Shown: positions 50,801 to 57,472 of the stretch, one piece after another
Numbering within the stretch: the stretch's first letter is position 1
How the letters are laid out: each line of letters starts with the position of its first letter
NCBI RefSeq assembly: GCF_003668575.1
Contig: NZ_RCVZ01000015.1
Span: 1-64,000 of the forward strand
Direction of reading: 5' to 3'
Source: Falsibacillus albus
GTDB taxonomy: Bacteria > Bacillota > Bacilli > Bacillales > DSM-25281
DNA length: 64,000 nucleotides
Notes under the pieces: model-generated
What the model was told of the DNA's origin: nothing
What the model saw: only the letters and a program-made list of their open reading frames with translations
Databases searched by the model: none
Program-made: the position numbers and the translations under genes

Positions 50801-53228
50801 TGACCCTGGCAATGACGCTGCCCGTCCCGCCTTGCTGGTAGACACTGATTACAGCGCCAGAAATGACATTGCTTAAAGCATCGACAACAGTTCCGTTCAA
50901 AATGCCGGTATCAGGGGTCAAAGTGAAATTGGCAATGGCTGTTTGACCAGTAACAACAATTGCTGCCAATGTCTGTCTTGCATACCCTTGAGCATTGACG
51001 ATCACATTATATACATTCGGAGCAAGGTTTCCGACAAAATAATTTCCATTTGCGTCTGTACTTGTGGTAGCAACCACAATATTGTTTAACGTAATGCCAA
51101 CGATTGCATTCGCAACTGGTCCTCCAGCAGAAATATTCCCGCTTATCGCCCCTGCCAGCTTACTTAATTGAGCATTTACATTCGTATTGGTGCCAGATGC
51201 CACCATAGCTCCTATTGCTTTGTTTGCATACCCATCCGCTGTGAAAATAACGGTATATGACCCTGACGATAACGAAGGAATTGAATAATTGCCGGACGCA
51301 TCTGTCATGGTTGTCGCTACTGTGACACCGCTGTTATTGACTATCCGAATATTTGCGTTTTGAATGCCACTGCCAGTGCTGCTGTCTTGGACACCCCCGC
51401 TGATTGAACCCGGATTTTGTAACAGTGTCAAATCCACATTCATTGTTCCTCCGGATGCAGTAAAGCCCACTTGAGCTGTAATGTACCCGCTGGCGGAAGC
51501 ACGTAGCCGATAAGATCCAGGTGCAAGTCCATTTACTGTATAAAAACCGCTGCCGTCTGCAACGGTTGTAGCAATCACTTGAGAAGCAAGGTTCAAAATT
51601 TCAACTGTCGCCCCTCCTACCGTTCCACCCCCGGAAGCAAAAATCGTACCGGTGATAGTCGTCGGGAGTGGGTCAAGGGTAAAGTCCACCGTTTCCGTTT
51701 CATTGGGGTCAACGATGACCGATTTTTGTTGTGATTGATAAGAAGTCTGGCTGACCGTCACCGTATAGTTCTGCGGAGTGAGATTGGAAAAGGAATATGT
51801 GCCATTGGCCGCTGTTGTGCTTTGAAGAACAAGGACCCCTGCTGCGTTGAGCAAGTTGACCTGTGCCCCCGCAATCGGAATAGATCCATTATCCATAACT
51901 GTTCCTTGAATCGTTCCAGGAAGTGGTGTCAATAAAATATTTTGATTGGTCGCCTGTCCGCTTACCACCGTAATCGATACCGTATTATTCGAGTAATTGG
52001 CATTGCTTGCCCTTACGTTATAGCTGCCAGGAGCAATTGATGTAAAACTATAGATTCCCGATGTGTCGGATGTTGTCGTTGCAATGACAGTCACGCCCTG
52101 CAGCAGTTCTACATTCGCACCTGATAACGGAAGTCCGCTTGCCTGATCTAACACCTTTCCTGTAACACTACCAGCTGCTACAACGGGTATGGAAGCAGAC
52201 GCGTTATTTGATTGAATTGAGTTTCCTGTAAAACTGTCCACACCATTTGCAAATGCTGTATCAAGCGGCCTGGATCCTGCCGCAGAGAAAAGCCCTGAAG
52301 CAGAAAAAGTCAAAATAGCAGACGCCCCTCTGTCTAAATTCCCTACATTCCAAGTAAGGATTTTGGAAGCAGGATTATAGACAGCCGTTCCTTTGGAAGT
52401 ACTGGTCACATTGAAGCTGCCGACCGTGTCCAACCCGATCGTATCTTGCACGATGATGGTCGTTGCACTGGATTTCCCGGTATTGTTCAATGTCAGCGTT
52501 CCGGTCCAAGATGCCTGCTCGCCTATTAAAACGCTGGCAGGACCAGAATTGATCATTTTACTTGCCGTCAGCTTCGCCCTTACATCCGCTAAATCGGCAG
52601 AGGTTGAATCGGAAAGTGCATTGGAGAAACTGAAACCTTCATCGGTCCGCAAAGAGTCTTTATTATAGTTGTTGGCATTTGTAGAAGAAAAAAAGATTGC
52701 TTTGATTAGGCTGGAAGAATTGATGCCTAGCGTGGAAAAGAATGTCGCTGCAGGCAAGAACCAATCGAGAAAATAGTCAGGATTGCCACCGAAGCTGGAA
52801 TCTGCCTGTACGACTCTTGCAAAGTTATAGTTAGAAATGGCTTGGGAAAAATTCGGCTCCCCGCCTCCAAGTCCTTCTGCCGGATCGTTCCAGGAGTTGA
52901 CCTGGATCGTTGTATTTTTAATTAAGTTTACAGTACTATTCAATCCGTTGACATTAAAAAGCCAATTATACGTCCCCGCTACCCCTGTTGTATTAATCAG
53001 CACACCCCAGGAAAAGTTTTGAAACCCCGTCAATTTATTATTCCTGGGATCTTCGTTTAACCGCAGCCGGAAATAAACATTTGTTCCATCATAAGCAAAG
53101 AATGCAGCTGGATATGTTGAGTCCCCGACAATATCCGTCGATCTCGGCGACTCATCATCCGTATGGTCAAACAATGGAGATCCATTCACCAAAATCGGCA
53201 AATACTGTGTATTGCTTGGAAATGCCAA
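44835..53228 (-). CDS. Giant repeat protein (2797 aa), 26 carboxypeptidase-regulatory-like domains, probable spore-surface protein
   Basis: TTG start, AAAGGTGGTG upstream. Residues 1 to about 225: a folded domain (TYPAAFFAYDGTNVYFRLRL, FNWLF-type segments). About 225-350: a DUF11/COG1361-like domain (TGTLTLNNTGKSSATTIIVQ, ILTWNVGNLDRGASAILTFS). About 353-2590: 26 tandem units of 80-88 residues with the pattern PGxIxGxVxD ... GAxVxV ... TDxxGxYxIxxLxPGxYxVxxSAxGY, the CarboxypepD_reg/CnaB-like beta-sandwich. About 2590-2797: a unique domain with eleven cysteines; none occur earlier. There is no signal peptide, no membrane helix, and no LPXTG, GW or SLH motif, so sec export and sortase anchoring are unlikely. 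A sigma-K-type promoter precedes it, which suggests synthesis in the mother cell and assembly on the spore surface. Adhesin elsewhere is the alternative. Confidence 0.85.
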   Translation of the reverse strand: MAFPSNTQYLPILVNGSPLFDHTDDESPRSTDIVGDSTYPAAFFAYDGTNVYFRLRLNEDPRNNKLTGFQNFSWGVLINTTGVAGTYNWLFNVNGLNSTVNLIKNTTIQVNSWNDPAEGLGGGEPNFSQAISNYNFARVVQADSSFGGNPDYFLDWFLPAATFFSTLGINSSSLIKAIFFSSTNANNYNKDSLRTDEGFSFSNALSDSTSADLADVRAKLTASKMINSGPASVLIGEQASWTGTLTLNNTGKSSATTIIVQDTIGLDTVGSFNVTSTSKGTAVYNPASKILTWNVGNLDRGASAILTFSASGLFSAAGSRPLDTAFANGVDSFTGNSIQSNNASASIPVVAAGSVTGKVLDQASGLPLSGANVELLQGVTVIATTTSDTSGIYSFTSIAPGSYNVRASNANYSNNTVSITVVSGQATNQNILLTPLPGTIQGTVMDNGSIPIAGAQVNLLNAAGVLVLQSTTAANGTYSFSNLTPQNYTVTVSQTSYQSQQKSVIVDPNETETVDFTLDPLPTTITGTIFASGGGTVGGATVEILNLASQVIATTVADGSGFYTVNGLAPGSYRLRASASGYITAQVGFTASGGTMNVDLTLLQNPGSISGGVQDSSTGSGIQNANIRIVNNSGVTVATTMTDASGNYSIPSLSSGSYTVIFTADGYANKAIGAMVASGTNTNVNAQLSKLAGAISGNISAGGPVANAIVGITLNNIVVATTSTDANGNYFVGNLAPNVYNVIVNAQGYARQTLAAIVVTGQTAIANFTLTPDTGILNGTVVDALSNVISGAVISVYQQGGTGSVIARVITQTDGTYTVPNLEPGSFTVIASKDGYQSMSMGAIISAGTTSTVNFQLAENPGGITGIITDALTTQPISGAGIEVRILDSSGTVVQSTFSDQAGHYMISNLAPGTYTAVASASGYQIGLSDVVIQSNTAETINFALYPDPGSIQGRIYDNNNVGQGIAGASVSLTDSFGSLINTVLTDSNGNYFLGGVTPGFYTLNVSAQLFETGIVGVQVQSDATTPVDIGLESTPGTISGLVSPIAANTVIQVFNVNNVLVGTTVAGPDGSFQFSGISAGNYIVTAAALNYSTGSAGVYLPPGGSETVSIEIMALPASVSGNIFDGNGHAIPNATIIIQDENQTIVGRGFSDDNGNYYISSLPSGALTVQASAPYYSSKSTGVLTTPGSDIKGIDFELTADPGSIAGEITDILTGNPISGATVIIRNASTNQFVSSTVSSVFGNYVVNNLPPGSYYVIASANNFGSAQIGAIVTSNQSTIANISLSPNPGSISGAVQNLVGNPITGNNIQITLLSLQNTPLLNTVANSDGTFTLPDIEPGNYFIKAAVSGYNSMTTPISVSSGIATNVTLRLEAVPVTIKGTIVDGLSMQGIPGAALIIFNDSGLAVGNSVTGQDGTFQVNGLPYGTLTLTASAQNYGSNSVSVFTNPGDIVSTQLILTPNPGSLMGYVTNMVTGEAVVNAVLQVVDNTDTIVATVQSDSFGEYMVSGLNPGTYTVVASAVNYGPQTAGAQIQSNSQSILGFALAPDPGYIEGTVRDQVNPAQTIPGATIVVREMSATGPIVFSTITDQAGMYRTIGLNESVYIVVSSAPDYGTIAQGVNVLSNQTVTADFELPPQPGEVSGNVTDAVTYDGLPNSLVKVIDAQGTVVQTVQTAASGFYHIGSLVPGSYTVTAVNADYQSNQKQVTIVANATSSADIPLQPQPSVLNGLITEEVTTVPIVGAAIELYFSGTNILAASGQTDGSGSYTIQGLQAGSYTITASYPGYASRTIGVVVPVNSTIVQNMSLPASPADISGNIQDAVTMSGILGASISVVVPGSDIIISQTLTDVNGDYLLAMIPAGTYNIVVSASDYNSVISSITLQPGDYTTYDASLEPFPGSISGVVSDDLTTAQITNALVQVFFDGSGPLISSTYTDVSGNYTIGGLPEGDFNVVFSADGYGSQRILFNLVPGEAKVINAALLPNPATLTGIVKNDVNHTGLSGALVQVFDQGSNVLISSTLTDSNGIYTIAGLSEGNYRIVYSATDFQAFTTQVIVAPGDMKSIDVSLTPDPASVEGNIKDASTNLAILNARVDLIVPNTDIIVQSAFTNENGDYMLPNLPTGSFTVVISATGYASAAIPVILAPNTTTTVNASLLDTPAQIQGQVTDQMTMNPIQNALVQVYSISGGALAASQYTDDFGQYNITTLKEGQYQVVISASGYTSFLQNVSLSSGGSETIDAALQPEGSIITGKVLSSGNGEAIFGALVQVFLEGTTVPVDSDISDNDGTYTIIGLPPGTYTIVSSAPGFGQQTFNLSITDGETRSLNISLQPSLSSISGTVTDSVTTSGIEGAAVRLVVLGTGIIISTVYSDQIGAYLIDNIHPGSYQLVFNAPGYSTEAVPVTLNQGDSLVVDASLDPTGSTISGTVTDSGSNPVQGALVQIFDAATHELVDYSLTDQNGNYSLKTIPNGQFNVKASASGFITQTIQTTIPPDQTVNFQLEGNPSAVEGRIVNNVTNRPIQGALIQVFLQGSQEATASYLTDPQGLYLISGLSAGTYVIEASAEGYISREFTVIVGDGETVLLNIRLNPIAINLCQLDNLVSLDCILTDSEGNEIEPERLSYEELGRGDFPFILPSGERAELQRVFFSLGGYIQFVLVTTGTRCVSVPIPFKIMDDVIVCAPKGTSTELRIDSFSCQNGLVCRGSGNARNGNASVRLRVCAGFYSTASAVIGKEVMTCAPRDLLNNVCGKMIGTSINGQIEQFFGCFQVDKVYDWIQLDLTENISLDAGTIVFQCGL

Positions 53229-53258
53229 TATATAGCACCACCTTTCATATCATTGTGA

Positions 53259-53287
53259 TATTGTATGGTGCAAGGATAGTACAAGTT
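53259..53287 (-). promoter_or_regulatory. Candidate sigma-K promoter of the giant gene
   Basis: On the minus strand AACT (53284-53287), a 16-bp spacer and CATACAATA (53259-53267) match the sigma-K pattern AC-N16/17-CATANNNTA. The implied start site is about 22 bases before the TTG codon, with the ribosome binding site between. The -10 match is exact; the -35 element is short, so this needs experiment. Confidence 0.7.
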
Positions 53288-53368
53288 TGTATATATGCCC
53301 CAAGAATTGAAGAAAAAATAGGTATATGGTTTCAGTGTTACGGTAATGGTTTGAGAGTTTTTTTACGA

Positions 53369-53428
53369 TGGGTCGTCCATTAATGATAAGTTGAAATTTC
53401 CGCAGAATATCATTAATTCACGACCCAT
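53369..53428. repeat. Long near-perfect inverted repeat
   Basis: ATGGGTCGTCCATTAATGATA and TATCATTAATTCACGACCCAT pair at 19 of 21 positions around a loop of about 19 bases. A T-run precedes rather than follows it on the plus strand, so it is not an ordinary terminator for either neighbour. Confidence 0.65.
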
Positions 53429-53505
53429 GTACTGCTGCGACATCAATAATTACAATGCTTTTCGCTGATTAAGAAAAAGCCTTTAATTAGGACAATCCCT
53501 TGAAT

Positions 53506-53970
53506 TTACCCTTTCATTTCTTGTTCAGCCAACTTTTTAAGTTCTCTTGATCTTTGGATGATGAAACTTTTCATATACTTTTCTAAAAAAAGAGCATCTG
53601 CCAGTCTGCCAATGAATCCAAGTGGAGATTTATACATGAATGTGTCTGTCATCCAAGTTCCATTTTCGTCTTTTCTAAATTCATGTGTATGGACAAAGGA
53701 TTGGAATGCGCCTTTTACCATGACATCTACAAAACGATAGGGACGATTCATTTCGATGATTTTGGCAGTCAAATTTTGTTTAACTCCAAAATGGATCGCT
53801 TCCCACGTTACATGCTCCCCAGCTTCAATCAAGCCGGAAGTCCGGCCGCCTACTGCTCTTTCTTTGTTTCTTTTATCAACGGTTTTTGTATGTATATCGA
53901 TATCCCTTGCTAAATCGAAGCACTTTTCAATATCTGCTTGTATAAAAATAGTAAATTTAATGTTCGGCAA
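53506..53970 (-). CDS. SRPBCC (START-like) domain protein
   Basis: 154 aa. Helix-grip pattern: N-terminal IFIQADIEKCFDLARDIDIH, the strand-rich middle (ITWEAIHFGVKQNLTAKIIE-like) and the C-terminal long helix MKSFIIQRSRELKKLAEQ. The family binds hydrophobic ligands in a central cavity. TTG start, AGGAGG 9 nt upstream. Function unknown; single gene. Confidence 0.82.
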   Translation of the reverse strand: MPNIKFTIFIQADIEKCFDLARDIDIHTKTVDKRNKERAVGGRTSGLIEAGEHVTWEAIHFGVKQNLTAKIIEMNRPYRFVDVMVKGAFQSFVHTHEFRKDENGTWMTDTFMYKSPLGFIGRLADALFLEKYMKSFIIQRSRELKKLAEQEMKG

Positions 53971-54136
53971 TGGATGGGCCTCCTGTATAATTGGTCTGTC
54001 AAAATAATATAATTAAGGTCGTTTAGCGAATCTACTGGGCAACTTCTTTCTTTGGGACACGCTTCGGCTCTTTTTTCACGAATCTGTGTCTCATCCATCG
54101 CTTTTGATTGCCTCTTCCGAAAAGATGATCGCAATT

Positions 54137-54167
54137 AAAATAGGAATCTTCTTTGTTTGAAGATTCC
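54137..54167 (-). terminator. Terminator of the zinc-ribbon gene
   Basis: GGAATCTTC / GAAGATTCC 9-bp stem, 7-nt loop, then TATTTTAATT on the minus strand. Confidence 0.75.
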
Positions 54168-54234
54168 CATTCCAAGTATATTATAAAATAATTTCATTAT
54201 GTGGACATAAATAATTGGATTGTTTGGCTAATTA

Positions 54235-54483
54235 TTATGCTGTATGAAGCCCGTCTACAGTAACCGTCCTATAGGAATCCTCGATTTGCCCGATAACTTC
54301 AAAGCCATTATTTATCTCAGAATACCCTTCTGTTTTTTCACAGGATGAACAGTGGATTTCATCTGAGGTGAATTTGGTCCGAAATTCCGTTCCGCATTCA
54401 AGGCACTTGACGATATGGGCATCTTCTCTGTTTCCTTGGCGGTCAAAAAGGATCACTTCTTTTCCTTTAGTCATATATTTCAT
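54235..54483 (-). CDS. Small zinc-ribbon protein
   Basis: 82 aa. Two CxxC pairs, CLEC (about residues 27-30) and CSSC (about 45-48), form a zinc ribbon, flanked by an N-terminal strand (KEVILFDRQGNRED) and an acidic C-terminal part (EINNGFEVIGQIEDS). GGAGG 9 nt before the ATG. Function unknown; nucleic-acid or protein binding is possible. Confidence 0.75.
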   Translation of the reverse strand: MKYMTKGKEVILFDRQGNREDAHIVKCLECGTEFRTKFTSDEIHCSSCEKTEGYSEINNGFEVIGQIEDSYRTVTVDGLHTA

Positions 54484-54593
54484 ATCTATAACCCTCCTAT
54501 TTTAGTTTCACTTTATGGTCTTAGTAAAAAATACCCGCAGTGTATAGTTCCAAAACATTATTTTTCAGTTTTTTCTATAATTTTCCGCCATAT

Positions 54594-54620
54594 AAAAAAT
54601 CCGGCTATAATCAGCCGGAT
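54594..54620 (-). terminator. Terminator of the Asp-box lipoprotein gene
   Basis: ATCCGGCT / AGCCGGAT stem followed by six T on the minus strand. Confidence 0.88.
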
Positions 54621-54630
54621 TTCCATATTG

Positions 54631-55980
54631 TCAATTATCACTTGTTTTTTCGAATGTATGAACTTCCTCCCAATCAGTCCCCCCATTTTTGGTGGTATAC
54701 AAAACAGAAGAGTTTTCATTGTCATTCGTTATCCACCAACCATGATGATCGTCAGCCATTGCCAACAATGGTTCATTGAAGCCAGAAAATGCGGCGTCAC
54801 TCGTATGCCAGCTCTTTCCTCCATCATTGGTCCAACCCATTGTATTCGGTTGATCGCATGCAGGGCATGTTCCGCCAAGAAATGCTGTTTCGGTATTTAC
54901 CACATAGAGTGGACCGGGTTTTGATCCCTTGTTGTCCGGAATATTCGGGTGCTTCTCTGGAACTCCAGGTGCCGGACCACCTCCGGCCGTCGATTTTGCC
55001 ACAACCGGGAGCCAAGTTGCACCTCCATTCTTCGTATGGAAAAAACTATAGGAGGTTTGAGTCATCCCTGTTCCGCCAATCAGTTCAACCCATGCATCTT
55101 GAGCACCAGCTGAGCGGATGATGGCTCCGTTGAGGCCATACATGAATTTTTTTGAAAACACTGGATTCCAAGAGTTTCCGCCGTCCGTTGTATTCATGAC
55201 CTGAATTTGTTTATCTTTAAGCGTTACAGCCCATCCATTCTTTGCGTCATGGAAATAGGGCTCTCCTATTATGTTTGAAGGGACATTAAGTTTGACCCAA
55301 GTCTTTCCGCCATCTTCGGAATGAGCATTGCCAACGAAAGCATCATTCGTTGATCTGAAATGCAAAAAGCCATCTTGAGGCATTCTTCCAACGGTCATCC
55401 AATGTTTTCCTCCGTCGTCGGTTTTCAAAATCCGTTTTTGAGTTGGACTGTCCTGTTCATCGGCAAAGACTACCCAAGCCTGTTTTCCATTGAGAGCAAA
55501 AATTTGTTGTGCTGTTTGTTCACCTTCATATTGGATGCTCCAATTCTTTCCGTTGTTATCAGACCTCGCTATCCATCCATCTCCCCCGATCCAGCCAGAA
55601 TCTGCATCAATCATCCGAACGGAAGTGATCTTCTCCATCGATACGTTTTTATCCGGAGCGTCTGATGAACCGCTTGACGATTGGTCATCAGAGGCGCCTC
55701 TGGAAGAATCAGCTGTACCAGATGATTGATCATCCGAGCCTTTATCACTTGAATTGGATGTACCAGTCGATTGATCAGTGTCATTCTTTGAATCCGAATC
55801 AGTCACGCTTGTTTTTCCATCGTCCTTATTAGTCCCGCTGCTATCCTGATTTGCTACGGTTCCTTGTTCTGAATCATCGCCTGACGAAACGGGTTTACCA
55901 GCGTGGTGGCTGCATCCGGCTGCGAAAATTAATATTATTGAAAGGAATAGGAACAACCACCCTTTTTTTATGGCTTTCAT
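54631..55980 (-). CDS. Lipoprotein with Asp-box beta-propeller (Ycf48/sialidase-like repeats)
   Basis: 449 aa. Signal peptide with lipobox FAAGC (Cys about residue 23). Residues 24 to about 112 are a Ser/Asp/Gly-rich linker of low complexity. The rest is a beta-propeller with seven Asp-box motifs: SDNNGKNW, TDDGGKHW, SEDGGKTW, TTDGGNSW, TKNGGATW, TNDGGKSW and TKNGGTDW. The fold resembles the Ycf48/VPS10 group; Asp boxes are structural, so no enzyme activity should be assumed. It would sit on the outer face of the membrane, spaced by the linker. Confidence 0.87.
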   Translation of the reverse strand: MKAIKKGWLFLFLSIILIFAAGCSHHAGKPVSSGDDSEQGTVANQDSSGTNKDDGKTSVTDSDSKNDTDQSTGTSNSSDKGSDDQSSGTADSSRGASDDQSSSGSSDAPDKNVSMEKITSVRMIDADSGWIGGDGWIARSDNNGKNWSIQYEGEQTAQQIFALNGKQAWVVFADEQDSPTQKRILKTDDGGKHWMTVGRMPQDGFLHFRSTNDAFVGNAHSEDGGKTWVKLNVPSNIIGEPYFHDAKNGWAVTLKDKQIQVMNTTDGGNSWNPVFSKKFMYGLNGAIIRSAGAQDAWVELIGGTGMTQTSYSFFHTKNGGATWLPVVAKSTAGGGPAPGVPEKHPNIPDNKGSKPGPLYVVNTETAFLGGTCPACDQPNTMGWTNDGGKSWHTSDAAFSGFNEPLLAMADDHHGWWITNDNENSSVLYTTKNGGTDWEEVHTFEKTSDN

Positions 55981-56175
55981 GAAAATTCATCCCCTTTTAA
56001 AACTTTTTCAATTATTAGACGTAAAAGATTGAATTTTTATTACACTTTTTCCGCCCATATTTTACTATTTCCTTTAGATTGTTTTTAAAACTGAACATGA
56101 CAATTATAAAAAGTTAAAGAATGTTGAAATTCATCGGAGGATACCCGCTTTCAGATGTGGCGGAAAAAAAGCCTA

Positions 56176-56216
56176 AATAAAAAGCATCGAGAAGTGGGCA
56201 ACTCGATGCCTTTTTT
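56176..56216. terminator. Terminator of the acyl-CoA dehydrogenase gene
   Basis: GCATCGAG / CTCGATGC stem extended by A-T pairs, with T-runs on both sides. Confidence 0.88.
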
Positions 56217-56243
56217 CAGATCAAAAGCTAAAAAACAATTCAA

Positions 56244-57395
56244 TTAATTACCCCGTTCAAGTGCGCTTTTGGCCAACAGCATGATGGTCATGTCATCCAT
56301 CGGTGGGTTGTGGATCCCTGCCCGGACATCCCTGTAAAAACGCTGAAGCGGATTTTTTAATGATAAACTTTTCGCTCCGACTACGCGCATTGCCAGATCT
56401 ACGACTACAATTGCAGCATTTGTTACAGCCAGCTTGACTGCCCCTAATTCAGGAAGCATATCTGCCTGGTCAGCTTTACTGGCTTCATCCCACTGTTTGG
56501 CAACAGAATATAGAAAACTCCTGGCTCTCATCATCTCCAGTTCCATCTCCCCGATTTTCTCTTGGACATTCGGAAGCTCGCTGATGGTCCCTTTGATGCT
56601 GTTCGGAGAATATTCCTTTGAAAATTGTATCGCATAGGTTTGGGCCGCTTGTGCTATGCCCAGATAGCATGCCGGAATATGCAGCAGCCAGCCTTCTGCC
56701 CCCTTCTTGCCTTTCGAACGGACATCTACAAAATGTTGATGTGGGACGTGGACATTTTCCACAAACAAATCATGGCTACCCGTACCCTTCAATGCGATGC
56801 TGTCCCAAGTCTCTTCTATCCTTACGCCTGACGATGCAGCTGGAACGAGGAAATTACCTACTTCCCCAGTTTCTTCTATCGTTGCACTAACCAGGATATA
56901 ATCCAATGCCGGTGCCAGACTTGTAAATGTTTTATGCCCGTTCACCAACCAGCCATCATCGGTTTTCACTGCCGTAGTTTCAGGCTTTCCCCCCCTTGTG
57001 GGACTGCCTGTTTTCGGCTCTGTCGCTGCGGCGTTGATCAACTTCCCATTTAGAGCTTCGGAAAAAATGAATTCAAGCATATCATCTTCCCATTTTCCCT
57101 TTTCCCCTAAATTTTTGATGATCCCCATATGCCAGCCGATGGCCAGCGCTGTAGAACCATCCCCTTCGGCTATCCGTTCTTGCAGCCTGATCATCTCGTA
57201 TAGGGAAATGTCCTTCCCCCCGAATTGTTTCGGCACTGTCAAGGCAGTATAACCCGATTCCTTTAATTCCTTTATATTTTCGAACGGGAATCCGTTGTTT
57301 TCATCGATTTCGGCTGCCCTTTCGAAAAATCCATCTTTTAACTTTTCCATCATTTTCAGTCGTTCATTCATCGTTTCGGCTTGTAGAAAATCCAT
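56244..57395 (-). CDS. Acyl-CoA dehydrogenase family protein
   Basis: 383 aa. The three-domain ACAD layout is visible: helical N-terminus, beta middle domain (NAAATEPKTGSPTRGGKPET ... GWLVNGHKTFTSLAPALDYI) and helical C-terminus (CYLGIAQAAQTYAIQF ... VVGAKSLSLKNPLQRFYRDV). FAD-dependent oxidation of an acyl-CoA or related thioester is expected. The usual catalytic Glu in the C-terminal domain is not obvious to me, and this subgroup also contains flavin-dependent monooxygenases such as DszC-like proteins. GGAGG 8 nt before the ATG at 57395 fixes the start. Confidence 0.85.
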   Translation of the reverse strand: MDFLQAETMNERLKMMEKLKDGFFERAAEIDENNGFPFENIKELKESGYTALTVPKQFGGKDISLYEMIRLQERIAEGDGSTALAIGWHMGIIKNLGEKGKWEDDMLEFIFSEALNGKLINAAATEPKTGSPTRGGKPETTAVKTDDGWLVNGHKTFTSLAPALDYILVSATIEETGEVGNFLVPAASSGVRIEETWDSIALKGTGSHDLFVENVHVPHQHFVDVRSKGKKGAEGWLLHIPACYLGIAQAAQTYAIQFSKEYSPNSIKGTISELPNVQEKIGEMELEMMRARSFLYSVAKQWDEASKADQADMLPELGAVKLAVTNAAIVVVDLAMRVVGAKSLSLKNPLQRFYRDVRAGIHNPPMDDMTIMLLAKSALERGN

Positions 57396-57472
57396 ATGGA
57401 AGAACCTCCAAAATTTGATGTCTACCATTTATTATTCCCGAATCGTGCATGGTCTTCAAACAATTTGATTTC

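Noticed and set aside
45109-52668. Numerous plus- and minus-strand frames of 60-107 codons inside the giant gene
   Set aside because: They are shadows of the repeat protein in other frames, without ribosome binding sites.
44835-53228. Sortase-anchored adhesin interpretation of the giant protein
   Set aside because: There is no signal peptide at the N-terminus and no LPXTG, hydrophobic stretch or basic tail at the C-terminus.
53910-54134. Minus-strand frame of 74 codons between the SRPBCC and zinc-ribbon genes
   Set aside because: It overlaps the start of the SRPBCC gene, has no good ribosome binding site and a composition unlike a folded protein. A 20-codon basic frame in the same place is equally unsupported.
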